Shown piece after piece: positions 1 to 7,908 of a DNA stretch of 13,164 nt. Both the position numbers and the translations under genes were made by a program. This stretch comes from Heyndrickxia sporothermodurans (lineage in GTDB: Bacteria > Bacillota > Bacilli > Bacillales > Bacillaceae_C): the NCBI RefSeq assembly GCF_016785185.1, contig NZ_JAEKDY010000099.1. One strand, given 5' to 3'. The first letter of the stretch is position 1. Each line of letters opens with the position of its first letter. The notes beneath the pieces were generated by a model, which was given only the letters and a program-made list of their open reading frames with translations, was not told where the DNA came from and ran no database searches.

Positions 1-127
1 ATATATAGATTATTATAATAACAAACGTATCAAACAAAAATTGGCCGGTATGTCTCCGGTTCAATACCGCATTCATACCAGCCAATTAGCTGCTTGATAT
101 AAACTCTAACTTTTCGGGGTCACAACA
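1..127 (+). mobile_element. Right end of an IS3-family insertion sequence (partial)
   Basis: The window opens inside an insertion sequence. The end of an IS3-type transposase reads in frame to a stop at 95-97. It is followed by about 30 bases containing CTTTTCGGGGTCACAACA, which resembles the terminal inverted repeat of IS150-group IS3 elements (ggggtca near the tip, ending in CA). I place the element's tip at about base 127, but it could be a few bases earlier because the left end and the target duplication are outside the window. The element lies just upstream of rnhB, where Bacillus would normally have ylqF (also called rbgA). Confidence 0.75.
2..97 (+). CDS. IS3-family transposase OrfB, C-terminal 31 codons (partial)
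   Basis: Reading from base 2 gives a peptide of 31 residues ending at TGA. It contains YNNKRIKQKLAGMSPVQYR and ends HTSQLAA. This is the highly conserved C-terminus of the DDE integrase subunit (OrfB) of the IS150/IS3 group, which normally follows the catalytic glutamate region by about 40 residues. The catalytic D, D and E are not in the window, so whether the element is intact cannot be judged. No start is visible because the gene continues to the left. Confidence 0.8.
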   Translation, partial: YIDYYNNKRIKQKLAGMSPVQYRIHTSQLAA

Positions 128-171
128 TTTGAGGGGATTTTTTATTCTACCAATAAAATGAGGGACTGAAT

Positions 172-939
172 ATGAACACAAGGACAATTAAAGATATTGC
201 CGAAATGCTAAATAAAATAGTAAGCAAGGAAGACCCACTAATCAAAATACTAGAAGTTGATGAACGAAAAGGTGTTCAAAATCTCTTAAAGCAATGGTAT
301 AGACAGCAAGAATTAAAGGAAAATTACCGTAAAAAATTTAATCAGATGATGAAATATGAAATCGACATTAAGCAACAAGGCTTCAAGTACATAGCCGGAA
401 TTGATGAAGTGGGCAGAGGTCCGCTTGCAGGTCCCGTTATTGCAGCAGCAGTTATTTTGCCTGATGATTTCTACTTAGAAGGCCTAAATGATTCAAAACA
501 ATTATCTGAAAAAAAACGTGATGAATTTTATACCATCATTATGAAAGAAGCAGTGGCAGTTGGAACGGGAGTTATTTCCGCACAAGAAATAGACGAGGTT
601 AATATATATGAAGCGACGAAAAAAGCGATGATAGCAGCAATCAATGACCTCCAAACAATGCCGGATTATTGTTTAATAGATGCGATGAAATTAACGATAC
701 CCTTCCCTCAGACATCCATCATTAAGGGGGATGCATCCAGTGTATCGATTGCCGCTGCCTCCATTGTCGCTAAAGTAACAAGAGATCGATTAATGAAGAG
801 ATATGCACAAGAATACCCGAATTACTTATTTGATAAAAATATGGGCTATGGTACAAATGAACATCTCCAAGCTATACAAAAATATGGTCCCTGTCCAATT
901 CATCGAAAAACCTTTGCTCCCATTAAAAACTATATGTAA
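172..939 (+). CDS. rnhB: Ribonuclease HII
   Basis: This enzyme cuts the RNA strand of RNA-DNA hybrids and incises at single ribonucleotides left in DNA. It is a 255-residue protein, the usual length for Bacillus RNase HII. Residues 1-70 form the lysine-rich N-terminal extension typical of Firmicute RNase HII. The catalytic core starts at GIDEVGRGPLAGPV (D78, E79), followed by NDSKQLSEKKR (107-116), IDAMKL (D170) and KGDASSVSIAAASIVAKVTRD (D187); the four acidic active-site residues are all present. The ATG at 172 has GAGGG at 160-164, seven bases away. It is followed by its own terminator, so it is probably transcribed separately from the fru genes. The expected upstream partner ylqF/rbgA is not seen because the IS3 end lies only about 45 bases before the start. 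Confidence 0.96.
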   Translation: MNTRTIKDIAEMLNKIVSKEDPLIKILEVDERKGVQNLLKQWYRQQELKENYRKKFNQMMKYEIDIKQQGFKYIAGIDEVGRGPLAGPVIAAAVILPDDFYLEGLNDSKQLSEKKRDEFYTIIMKEAVAVGTGVISAQEIDEVNIYEATKKAMIAAINDLQTMPDYCLIDAMKLTIPFPQTSIIKGDASSVSIAAASIVAKVTRDRLMKRYAQEYPNYLFDKNMGYGTNEHLQAIQKYGPCPIHRKTFAPIKNYM

Positions 940-946
940 AATTTTC

Positions 947-977
947 AACTATGAGATACTACTCTCATAGTTTTTTT
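947..977 (+). terminator. Rho-independent terminator of rnhB
   Basis: AACTATGAG (947-955) pairs perfectly with CTCATAGTT (964-972) around an eight-base loop. A run of seven T follows (971-977). It starts eight bases after the rnhB stop codon and separates rnhB from the fructose operon. Confidence 0.88.
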
Positions 978-993
978 ATTGTTATGATTGTTT

Positions 994-1041
994 GTGGATG
1001 TTTTTGACTGTAAATAGTTGATTTTGAACGGAAGTGGATGT
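994..1041 (+). repeat. Two direct copies of GTGGATGT in the fru promoter region, possible FruR operators
   Basis: GTGGATGT occurs at 994-1001 and again at 1034-1041, both copies on the same face of the helix to a first approximation (40 bases apart). The second copy lies between the proposed -35 and -10 boxes, and the first lies upstream of them. DeoR-family regulators often bind repeated short motifs around their own promoter, so these are candidate operators for the regulator encoded 60 bases downstream. The repeat is seen directly; the operator role is inference. Confidence 0.35.
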
Positions 1042-1051
1042 AAACTATAAA
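1024..1051 (+). promoter_or_regulatory. Probable sigma-A promoter of the fruRKA operon
   Basis: TTGAAC (1024-1029) and TATAAA (1046-1051) are 16 bases apart and match the sigma-A consensus at four of six and five of six positions. They lie about 50 bases before the fruR start. No convincing catabolite-responsive (CcpA) site was seen between 978 and 1099. Confidence 0.5.
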
Positions 1052-1099
1052 GAGTAAAGAAGATGTATGCGTTATCAATAGAAGCTAAGGTGATAAAAC

Positions 1100-1855
1100 A
1101 TGTTAACAGTAGAAAGACATCGAATGATTGTTGAGCTTTTAAAGAAAAAAGATATTGTAAGTATCCAAGAACTAGTTGATGCAACAAACACCTCAGAATC
1201 AACAATCAGACGGGATTTAATACATTTAGAAGAAAAAAAGGCATTGAAAAGGGTGCATGGCGGTGCATCACGAATTCAAAGAAAATTAGATGAGCCTAAT
1301 ATATTGGAAAAGTCCGCTAAAAATCTCTCAGCTAAAAATGCAATTGCAAAATACTCTGCAAGTTTGATTGAAAACGGTGATTGTATTTATTTAGACGCTG
1401 GCACAACAACCCTCCAATTAATTCAATACTTGGATAGTGAAATGGAGATTGTCGTTGTAACAAATGGAGTAACCAATTTAGAGCCGCTTTTAAGTAAAGG
1501 CATTAGAACATATGTGGTTGGCGGATTTCTTAAGGCGAGTACAAGTGCCATGATTGGGAAAGTTGCACTAGATAGTATTCAATCTTTCCGTTTCGATAAA
1601 TGTTTTTTAGGAGTGAATGGTATCCACCCATCACTAGGGTTTACAACACCGGATCCAGAGGAAGCCGCTATGAAGAAAAAAGCATTAGAGCTCTCAAAAG
1701 AATGCTATGTTCTTGCAGATCGTTCAAAGATTGGTGAAATCGCCTTTTCAGAAATAGCTGATATTTCTAAAGCCTCTATAATTACAAATGATATAGATGA
1801 AGAAACGAAAGAATTATATAACGAAAAAACAATTATTAAGGTAGTGACACCATGA
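1100..1855 (+). CDS. fruR: DeoR-family transcriptional regulator of the fructose operon
   Basis: The protein is a 251-residue DeoR-type repressor that probably senses a fructose phosphate and controls the genes that follow it. Residues 1-57 are the DeoR winged helix-turn-helix, with TSESTIRRDL (31-40) as the recognition helix and KRVHGGA closing the wing. Residues about 75-235 form the sugar-phosphate-binding DeoR C-domain, with the characteristic DAGTTT (99-104) and a later FLGVNGIHPSLGFTTPDPEEA stretch typical of this family. The ATG at 1100 is preceded by AAGGTGAT (1087-1094). The last codons overlap the start of fruK (ATGA), so the two are translationally coupled. The effector (fructose-1-phosphate in related systems) is inferred from context. 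Confidence 0.92.
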   Translation: MLTVERHRMIVELLKKKDIVSIQELVDATNTSESTIRRDLIHLEEKKALKRVHGGASRIQRKLDEPNILEKSAKNLSAKNAIAKYSASLIENGDCIYLDAGTTTLQLIQYLDSEMEIVVVTNGVTNLEPLLSKGIRTYVVGGFLKASTSAMIGKVALDSIQSFRFDKCFLGVNGIHPSLGFTTPDPEEAAMKKKALELSKECYVLADRSKIGEIAFSEIADISKASIITNDIDEETKELYNEKTIIKVVTP

Positions 1856-2763
1856 TATACACAATAACATTAAATCCTTCATTGGATTACACCGTAAAAG
1901 TAGATAATTTTCAAATAGGTGAATTAAATCGATCGAACGAAGATTATAAAGTTCCCGGCGGGAAAGGTATTAACGTATCGCGCGTGTTAAAACGACTTGG
2001 AGTAGACTCGAAGGCACTCGGATTTGTTGGTGGATTCACAGGAAAGTATATTGAAGACTATTTAAAAGACGAACAAATTGAAGTAGATTTTGTAAAAGTA
2101 GCCGGTGATTCCCGAATTAACATTAAGCTGAAAACAGATGTTGAAACTGAAATTAATGGGTCAGGTCCCAATATTGGGCCAGCCGAATTTGAAAAATTTA
2201 TAGAAAAACTAGATGCGGCTAATTCAAAAGATATAATCGTTTTTTCAGGAAGTATTCCAAGCACACTCCCCGCAACAATATATAAGGACTTAATTGAAAA
2301 GGGGAAACAGAAAGGAACACTTTTTGTTGCAGATGTTTCGGGTGTGGCATTAAAAAATGTAATAGAAGCTAAACCATTTTTAATTAAGCCCAATCACCAT
2401 GAACTTGGGGAACTTTTTGATAAAGAAATTACTACTATTCAAGATGCTTATTTATATGGAAAAAAATTAGTAGACAGTGGAATTGAAAATGTTATTGTTT
2501 CAATGGCTGACAAAGGCGCCGTATTAATTACTAAAACAGGTGCGTATCATGCAAATGTACCAAAAGGAACACTTGTAAACTCGGTTGGTGCCGGAGATTC
2601 TTTAGTAGGTGGATTTTTAGCTGCTTTTGTAACAGGTGCTCCAGTTGAACAAGCATTTCGAAATGGAGTTTCTTCAGGAAGTGCCACCGCGTTTTCTATG
2701 GGTCTTTGCACGAAAGAAATGGTTTCAAATCTACTAAACCAAGTAAAAGTTACAACTCTTTAA
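1852..2763 (+). CDS. fruK: 1-phosphofructokinase
   Basis: FruK phosphorylates fructose-1-phosphate with ATP to fructose-1,6-bisphosphate, feeding imported fructose into glycolysis. The 303 residues match the B. subtilis enzyme's length. It is a PfkB/ribokinase-fold protein: GGKGINVSRVL near residue 37 is the first signature, KPNHHELGEL is the conserved mid-protein loop, and SVGAGDSLVGGF (244-255) is the second signature with the catalytic base D249 and the anion hole GAGD. The ATG overlaps the fruR stop by four bases and has AAGG at 1838-1841. Tagatose-6-phosphate kinase is a related alternative, but placement directly before a fructose PTS gene argues for FruK. Confidence 0.95.
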   Translation: MIYTITLNPSLDYTVKVDNFQIGELNRSNEDYKVPGGKGINVSRVLKRLGVDSKALGFVGGFTGKYIEDYLKDEQIEVDFVKVAGDSRINIKLKTDVETEINGSGPNIGPAEFEKFIEKLDAANSKDIIVFSGSIPSTLPATIYKDLIEKGKQKGTLFVADVSGVALKNVIEAKPFLIKPNHHELGELFDKEITTIQDAYLYGKKLVDSGIENVIVSMADKGAVLITKTGAYHANVPKGTLVNSVGAGDSLVGGFLAAFVTGAPVEQAFRNGVSSGSATAFSMGLCTKEMVSNLLNQVKVTTL

Positions 2764-2778
2764 AAGGAGATAAACAAC

Positions 2779-4638
2779 ATGAAAATTACCGAACTGCTTA
2801 CATTAGAAACCATTAAATTGGGGATTGAATCAACAGCAAAAAAAGAAGTAGTTAATGAACTGGTAAATGTCCTTGATCAAGCTGGAAAATTAAATGATAA
2901 AGATAAATATGAAAAAGCTGTTTTAGCAAGAGAAGAGCAAAGTACCACCGGTATTGGAGACGGAATTGCCATCCCACATGCTAAGACAGATGCAGTAAAA
3001 GCACCGGCTATCGCTTTTGGGAGATCGACTGCAGGTGTGGATTATGAATCTTTTGATGGACAGCCCAGTCATTTATTCTTTATGATTGCTGCCAGTGAAG
3101 GGGCAAATAATACACATTTAGAGGCGTTATCAAGACTTTCTTCGTTATTAATGAAAGATGTTGTCAGAAATAAATTAATGGCAGCTTCATCTCCTGAAGA
3201 GGTAATAGCTGTATTTAATGAATTTGATGTAGATGAAGAAACGGTACAAACATCCGTAGAGAAGAATATGGTCCTTGCAGTTACAGCTTGCCCTACTGGT
3301 ATTGCTCACACATATATGGCTGCTGATTCGCTAAAGGAAAAGGCAAAAGAATTAGGGATTCCATTTAAGGTTGAAACAAATGGTTCCGGCGGTGCAAAAA
3401 ATGTATTAACACAAGAAGAAATAGATCAAGCGGCCGCTATCATTATCGCTGCAGATAAGCAAGTAGAAATGGAACGTTTTAAAGGTAAGTGTATTATTGA
3501 AGTGCCAGTTGCCGATGGAATCCGTAAACCGAAAGAGCTGCTTGAGAAAGCGGTTAAACAGGACGGTACGATTTACAACGGTTCAGGTGAAAAGAAAAAA
3601 GATAGTAGTGATCATAAAGGCAGAAGCGGCTTTTATAAACATCTCATGAATGGTGTATCAAATATGCTGCCCTTCGTTGTTGGCGGAGGAATTTTAATTG
3701 CGATTTCCTTTATGTTTGGGATTCATTCGGCTGATCCTAAAGACGAGACATATAATCGATTTGCGGAAGCTTTAAATACAATTGGTGGCGGTAACGCGTT
3801 TGGTTTAATGATCCCTGTCTTAGCTGGTTTTATCGCGATGAGTATTGCTGATCGTCCCGGATTAGCACCTGGTATGGTTGGCGGTTTTATGGCTGCCCAA
3901 GGTGGAGCTGGATTTTTAGGAGGTCTCATTGCAGGTTTTCTAACAGGGTATGTTGTTGTATTACTGAAAAAATTATTCTCGAAATTACCGGATGCACTTG
4001 AAGGAATTAAGCCGGTATTGCTTTATCCACTATTTGGGATATTTATTACTGGTATCATCATGTTCTTTGTTATAAATAAACCTTGTAGTCTATTTAATGA
4101 ATATTTAACCAATTTATTAAATAATCTTGGTACCGGAAATTTAGTAATACTTGGTATTATTCTTGGTGGTATGATGTCCGTCGATATGGGTGGTCCAATT
4201 AATAAAGCGGCCTTTACGTTTGGGATTGCGATGATTGACGCAGGAAATTATGCGCCACATGCTGCTGTCATGGCCGGTGGGATGGTTCCACCACTTAGTA
4301 TGGCAATTGCAACGACTTTATTTCGTAATAAATTTACAAAAAAAGAGCGGGAAGCGGGGATTACTTGCTATATTATGGGTGCGTCATTCATTACTGAAGG
4401 TGCCATCCCATTTGCTGCATCTGATCCAGCACGTGTGATTCCTTCAGCTGTAGTAGGTTCGGCAGTTGCGGGGGCATTAACGATGCTATTTGGGATTGGA
4501 CTTCGCGCGCCGCACGGTGGAATATTTGTTATTCCTTTAGTGGATGGAAATCCTCTTTTATATATCCTAGCCATCTTAATCGGTTCTGTCGTCACAGCAT
4601 TATTAGTAGGCTTACTTAAGAAAAGAGTAATTGAATAA
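2779..4638 (+). CDS. fruA: PTS fructose transporter subunit EIIABC
   Basis: This is a membrane permease that takes up fructose and phosphorylates it to fructose-1-phosphate using phosphate from PEP via EI and HPr. At 619 residues all three PTS parts are fused in the order A-B-C. EIIA is at residues 1-150, with the phosphorylated histidine in IPHAKT (H67). EIIB is at about 164-262, starting VLAVTACPTGIAHTYMAA, with C171 as the phospho-cysteine. EIIC is at about 285-615, with many glycine-rich hydrophobic membrane segments including MLPFVVGGGILIAISFMF. A charged linker (KKKDSSDHKGR) joins B to C. It has AAAGGAGA at 2763-2770 and starts 15 bases after fruK. The three-gene order fruR-fruK-fruA is the standard Bacillus operon. 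Mannose or other fructose-family specificity cannot be excluded from sequence alone. Confidence 0.95.
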   Translation: MKITELLTLETIKLGIESTAKKEVVNELVNVLDQAGKLNDKDKYEKAVLAREEQSTTGIGDGIAIPHAKTDAVKAPAIAFGRSTAGVDYESFDGQPSHLFFMIAASEGANNTHLEALSRLSSLLMKDVVRNKLMAASSPEEVIAVFNEFDVDEETVQTSVEKNMVLAVTACPTGIAHTYMAADSLKEKAKELGIPFKVETNGSGGAKNVLTQEEIDQAAAIIIAADKQVEMERFKGKCIIEVPVADGIRKPKELLEKAVKQDGTIYNGSGEKKKDSSDHKGRSGFYKHLMNGVSNMLPFVVGGGILIAISFMFGIHSADPKDETYNRFAEALNTIGGGNAFGLMIPVLAGFIAMSIADRPGLAPGMVGGFMAAQGGAGFLGGLIAGFLTGYVVVLLKKLFSKLPDALEGIKPVLLYPLFGIFITGIIMFFVINKPCSLFNEYLTNLLNNLGTGNLVILGIILGGMMSVDMGGPINKAAFTFGIAMIDAGNYAPHAAVMAGGMVPPLSMAIATTLFRNKFTKKEREAGITCYIMGASFITEGAIPFAASDPARVIPSAVVGSAVAGALTMLFGIGLRAPHGGIFVIPLVDGNPLLYILAILIGSVVTALLVGLLKKRVIE

Positions 4639-4642
4639 AAAT

Positions 4643-4676
4643 AATAGGCTGACAAAATGTCAGCCTATTTCCTTTT
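4643..4676. terminator. Bidirectional terminator between fruA and the convergent adh
   Basis: AATAGGCTGACA (4643-4654) pairs over 12 perfect base pairs with TGTCAGCCTATT (4658-4669) around an AAA loop. On the plus strand a T-rich tail follows (TTTCCTTTT), and on the minus strand the tail is ATTTTTATT. It therefore serves fruA from the left and the alcohol dehydrogenase from the right, whose stop codon touches it. Confidence 0.9.
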
Positions 4677-5838
4677 ATAAGGATTTGCGATATATTTCTA
4701 ATACATCTTCACGGTTTAATTTTTTAAAATTGCCAAATTCACCATTTGCCATTGCTTTATCGGCCATCACTTCTAATTTACTTGCATCGATATTATAATC
4801 ACTTAATCGGGACGGTGCACCGATACTATTCCAAAATTCCCTCAGTTTTTCGATCCCTTCTAAACCAGCATCTTCGTCGGTTTTACCTTCAGGGTCTACG
4901 CCAAATACCCGTACTGCGAGCTGTTTAAAACGTGAAGGCTTCACCTTTAAATTATGCTTCATCCAATTTGGAAAGAGGATGGCTAATCCACCACCATGGG
5001 GAATATCGTAAACAGCCGAAACGGCATGTTCAATATTATGGGAAGCCCAATCGCCTCGATAGCCCATTGAAAGCATACCGTTTAATGCCATCGTTCCTGT
5101 ATATAAAATCGTTGATCTATATTCATAATTTTCCAGATCATTAATTAGCTTTGGAGCAGTTTCCATAACAGTAAGTAATAATGATTCACACATCCGATCC
5201 TGCATAAGTGTGTTTTCTGTTAGATGAAAATAATGCTCGAACACATGTGACATCATATCGACCATTCCATATACGGTTTGATCTTTCGGAACAGTCATAG
5301 TGTTAACTGGGTCAAGTATTGAAAATTTAGGAAATGTAACCGAACTACCCCAGCCATACTTTTCATTCGTTTCCCAATTGGTAATAACCGATCCTGCATT
5401 CATTTCTGAACCAGTTGCTGCAATGGTTAGTATTGTACCAAAGGGAAGGGCTTCTTTTGCGAAAGCTTTCTTCGTAACAAGATCCCACGCATCCCCATCA
5501 TACTTCGCTCCCGCTGCAATTGCTTTTGTACAGTCAATGACACTTCCACCACCAACAGCAAGGAGAAAATCAATTTGCTCTTTTTTACATAAATCGACGC
5601 CTTTCCTTACCGTTGAGATACGCGGATTTGGCTCAACTCCAGATAATTCGAATACTTGTGAGCCGATCTCTTCTAAATTTTTTACCACTTGATCATACAA
5701 GCCGTTTTTCTTAATACTGCCTCCACCATAAACAAGCAGCACCTTTTTTCCGTATTGTGGAACTTCTACTTTCAACTGTTCAAGTTGACCCTTACCAAAT
5801 ATTAATTTAGTTGGGTTCCAATATGTAAAATTATCCAT
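4675..5838 (-). CDS. Iron/zinc-containing (butanol-type) alcohol dehydrogenase
   Basis: The protein is a group III metal-dependent NAD(P)-linked alcohol dehydrogenase, reducing aldehydes to alcohols or the reverse; it resembles B. subtilis YugJ/YugK and E. coli YqhD. Numbering from the ATG at 5838 (387 residues), GGGSVID (96-102) is the nucleotide-binding loop, and the metal ligands D194, H198, H267 and H281 (GMVDMMSH, ASHNIEHAV, IPHGGG) fall at the same numbers as in YqhD. A TTG six bases further up would add two residues, but AGGAG (5852-5848) is only three bases from it and nine from the ATG, so the ATG is chosen. A weak promoter (TTGTGA, 18 bases, TATTAA on the minus strand, 5931-5902) is possible. 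It is convergent with fruA and divergent from the cyclase gene. The physiological substrate is unknown. Confidence 0.92.
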   Translation of the reverse strand: MDNFTYWNPTKLIFGKGQLEQLKVEVPQYGKKVLLVYGGGSIKKNGLYDQVVKNLEEIGSQVFELSGVEPNPRISTVRKGVDLCKKEQIDFLLAVGGGSVIDCTKAIAAGAKYDGDAWDLVTKKAFAKEALPFGTILTIAATGSEMNAGSVITNWETNEKYGWGSSVTFPKFSILDPVNTMTVPKDQTVYGMVDMMSHVFEHYFHLTENTLMQDRMCESLLLTVMETAPKLINDLENYEYRSTILYTGTMALNGMLSMGYRGDWASHNIEHAVSAVYDIPHGGGLAILFPNWMKHNLKVKPSRFKQLAVRVFGVDPEGKTDEDAGLEGIEKLREFWNSIGAPSRLSDYNIDASKLEVMADKAMANGEFGNFKKLNREDVLEIYRKSL

Positions 5839-5947
5839 TAACAATCACTCCTCACCTACATTATGAAATAGAGAAATAAGAAATGCAAAAATGCAGCATT
5901 ATTAATATGCTACAATCTTTTCATTTCACAATAATTGTTTTGGAAAT

Positions 5948-5977
5948 TAGACAAGTCTGTAAGAATAAAAATATAGA
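5948..5977 (+). promoter_or_regulatory. Weak candidate promoter of the terpene cyclase gene
   Basis: TAGACA (5948-5953) and TATAGA (5972-5977) are 18 bases apart, 28 bases before the chosen start codon. The -35 overlaps a small perfect palindrome, AGAC-AA-GTCT (5949-5958). The -10 match is only four of six, and a sporulation sigma factor could be used instead, so this is tentative. Confidence 0.28.
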
Positions 5978-6005
5978 TAATGAGTTCCCAGAGAGGATGA
6001 TAAGG

Positions 6006-7874
6006 ATGAGGAAAGATGTAATAAGACAAAGGGATAAAATAATAGAGCGCTTGCTTTCTGATCAATCCCGTAATGGTTCTTGGGAATATCCTTTTGAAAC
6101 AGGGATATTAACAGATTGCTATATGATTATCTTATTAAGAGTTTTGGAAAAAAATGATGAAAGTTTAATTCAAAGCCTAGTTAATCGTATTTTAAAGGAA
6201 CAATACAATGATGGGACATGGAAGCTATATGTTGATGAAGGGAAAGGGAAATTATCATTAACCATTACAGCTTACTATGCCTTGCTGTTTTCGGGTTACG
6301 TAGAGAAGAATTCTCCTAATCTCATAAGAGCAAAAGAATTTATCATGATAAATGGTGGGCTCCATAAAGCAAACATGTTCACACTTGCCTTATTATCGTT
6401 AACAGGTCAAATCGAGTGGGATTCACCATTTCCAATTCCAGTAGAAGCAGTCCTCCTTCCTGAAAAATTTCCAATTAATTTTTGTGACATATCTGTCTTT
6501 GGCAGAGCAAACTTAGCTCCCTTACTTATAGTGGCGGATTATAAGTTAGTAGTAAAACCGGCAAATTCTCCGAATCTAGCAGATCTTATAATTAGGAAAA
6601 CTGATGGAAAGAACAAGTTTACCGATGAAACGAGATCAATTTTCGATTTCATTGAACAGGGAATTGAACAAATTGTAGAATTAAAGGAAGATGTTCATGA
6701 AAAAGCATTGGAATATTTGGAGCAATATTTATATGATCATATCGAACTAGATGGCACACTTTATAGCTACTTCAGTGCAACTTTCTATATGATTTTTGCA
6801 TTCATTGCCCGGGGAAAGGATAAAAATGATTCAAAAATTATTAAAGCCATTGACGGATTGAAATCTATGATTTGCACGATTAATGGGGATAAGCATTGTC
6901 AGTATACGACGGCGCATGTTTGGAATACTGCATTAATTTCGTCAGCACTCCAATTTGCTGGAATTCCCCATACAGAAGTAAACATTCGTCAAGCAAATCA
7001 ATATTTATTAGAAAGACAACATGTAAAACTAGGGGATTGGACGGTTCATAATCCGCATACATATCCTGGCGGTTGGGGATTTTCAAATGTTAACACAATC
7101 AATCCGGATATAGACGATACAATTGCATCTTTGCGTGCGTTGCATCAACTAATAATTGAACAGCCACATTATTATAATGTGTGGGATCGAGGGATTCGCT
7201 GGGTTTTATCCATGCAAAATGACGATGGCGGATGGGCAGCTTTTGAAAAAAATGTTGATAATCCATTATTGAATTTATTGCCTTATGGGGAAGGGTTGTT
7301 GCTAGATGCCTCATCAGTAGATTTAACAGGTAGAACGTTAGATTTTTTGGGGAATTATACAAGCATTGATAAAGATGATCAACAAATTAAAAAAGCAATT
7401 AAATGGCTTGTAAATCACCAGGAAGATGATGGCAGTTGGAATTGCCGCTGGGGAATTTATTATATATATGGTACTTGGACAGCAATCATAGGATTAATGG
7501 CAGTTGGTATAAGACCCAATCATCCATCAATCACTCGTGCAAAAAAGTGGATTGAGCACACACAAAATGTCGATGGAGGTTGGGGGGAGTCATGTAATAG
7601 TGATAAAATAAAAAAATATATCCCATTGGGTGTAAGCACACTAACCCACACTGCATGGGCCCTTGACTCCTTAATAACGATAGCGGATGAAGTTACTCCT
7701 TCGATACAAAAAGGAATAAACTTTTTAATCAATCATGCCGATATTAAAGATTGGAGGAGTTCTTATCCAAAAGGTCAAGGGATGGGTGGGGAATTTTATA
7801 TTCATTATCATAGCTATGATTATATTTGGCCCCTGTTCACACTTGTAAAATATTTAAAAAAATTTAACAAGTAG
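6006..7874 (+). CDS. shc/sqhC: Squalene-hopene / sporulenol-type class II terpene cyclase
   Basis: This enzyme cyclises a long isoprenoid by protonation: squalene to hopene, or in Bacillus tetraprenyl-curcumene to sporulenol, a spore-membrane lipid. The catalytic DIDD motif is at residues 368-371 (NPDIDDTIASLRA), within six positions of D374-D377 of the Alicyclobacillus enzyme. Repeated QW motifs that tie the alpha-barrels together begin at Q20, Q404 (QNDDGGW), Q472 (QEDDGSW) and Q520 (QNVDGGW). The open frame extends back to 5883, but AGAGAGG at 5990-5996 sits nine bases before the ATG at 6006; this gives 622 residues, close to the family's 630, so the 41-residue extension is rejected. The DIDDT-ASLRA wording looks more like Bacillus SqhC than classical SHC, so sporulenol synthase is my favoured but unproven reading. 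It is separated from the next gene by 34 bases. Confidence 0.9.
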   Translation: MRKDVIRQRDKIIERLLSDQSRNGSWEYPFETGILTDCYMIILLRVLEKNDESLIQSLVNRILKEQYNDGTWKLYVDEGKGKLSLTITAYYALLFSGYVEKNSPNLIRAKEFIMINGGLHKANMFTLALLSLTGQIEWDSPFPIPVEAVLLPEKFPINFCDISVFGRANLAPLLIVADYKLVVKPANSPNLADLIIRKTDGKNKFTDETRSIFDFIEQGIEQIVELKEDVHEKALEYLEQYLYDHIELDGTLYSYFSATFYMIFAFIARGKDKNDSKIIKAIDGLKSMICTINGDKHCQYTTAHVWNTALISSALQFAGIPHTEVNIRQANQYLLERQHVKLGDWTVHNPHTYPGGWGFSNVNTINPDIDDTIASLRALHQLIIEQPHYYNVWDRGIRWVLSMQNDDGGWAAFEKNVDNPLLNLLPYGEGLLLDASSVDLTGRTLDFLGNYTSIDKDDQQIKKAIKWLVNHQEDDGSWNCRWGIYYIYGTWTAIIGLMAVGIRPNHPSITRAKKWIEHTQNVDGGWGESCNSDKIKKYIPLGVSTLTHTAWALDSLITIADEVTPSIQKGINFLINHADIKDWRSSYPKGQGMGGEFYIHYHSYDYIWPLFTLVKYLKKFNK

Positions 7875-7908
7875 TTTATGATAATAGCCCAAAAAAGGAG
7901 GGGATTGA

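Noticed and set aside
945..1205. An 86-codon minus-strand open frame over the fru promoter
   Set aside because: It spans a terminator, a promoter and the start of fruR and has no plausible start signal.
2058..2393. A 111-codon minus-strand open frame within fruK
   Set aside because: It is a shadow of the PfkB-family coding frame, with no ribosome site and no recognisable content.
5300..5692. A 130-codon plus-strand open frame opposite the alcohol dehydrogenase
   Set aside because: It is antisense to a well-supported gene with all catalytic residues, has no ribosome site and no protein-like motifs.
5839..5844. TTG start adding two residues to the alcohol dehydrogenase
   Set aside because: The ribosome site is only three bases from this TTG but nine from the following ATG, and the metal ligands number as in YqhD from the ATG.
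5883..6005. A 41-residue N-terminal extension of the terpene cyclase
   Set aside because: There is no ribosome site at 5883 and the residues do not resemble the family. AGAGAGG precedes the ATG at 6006, and the resulting length fits.
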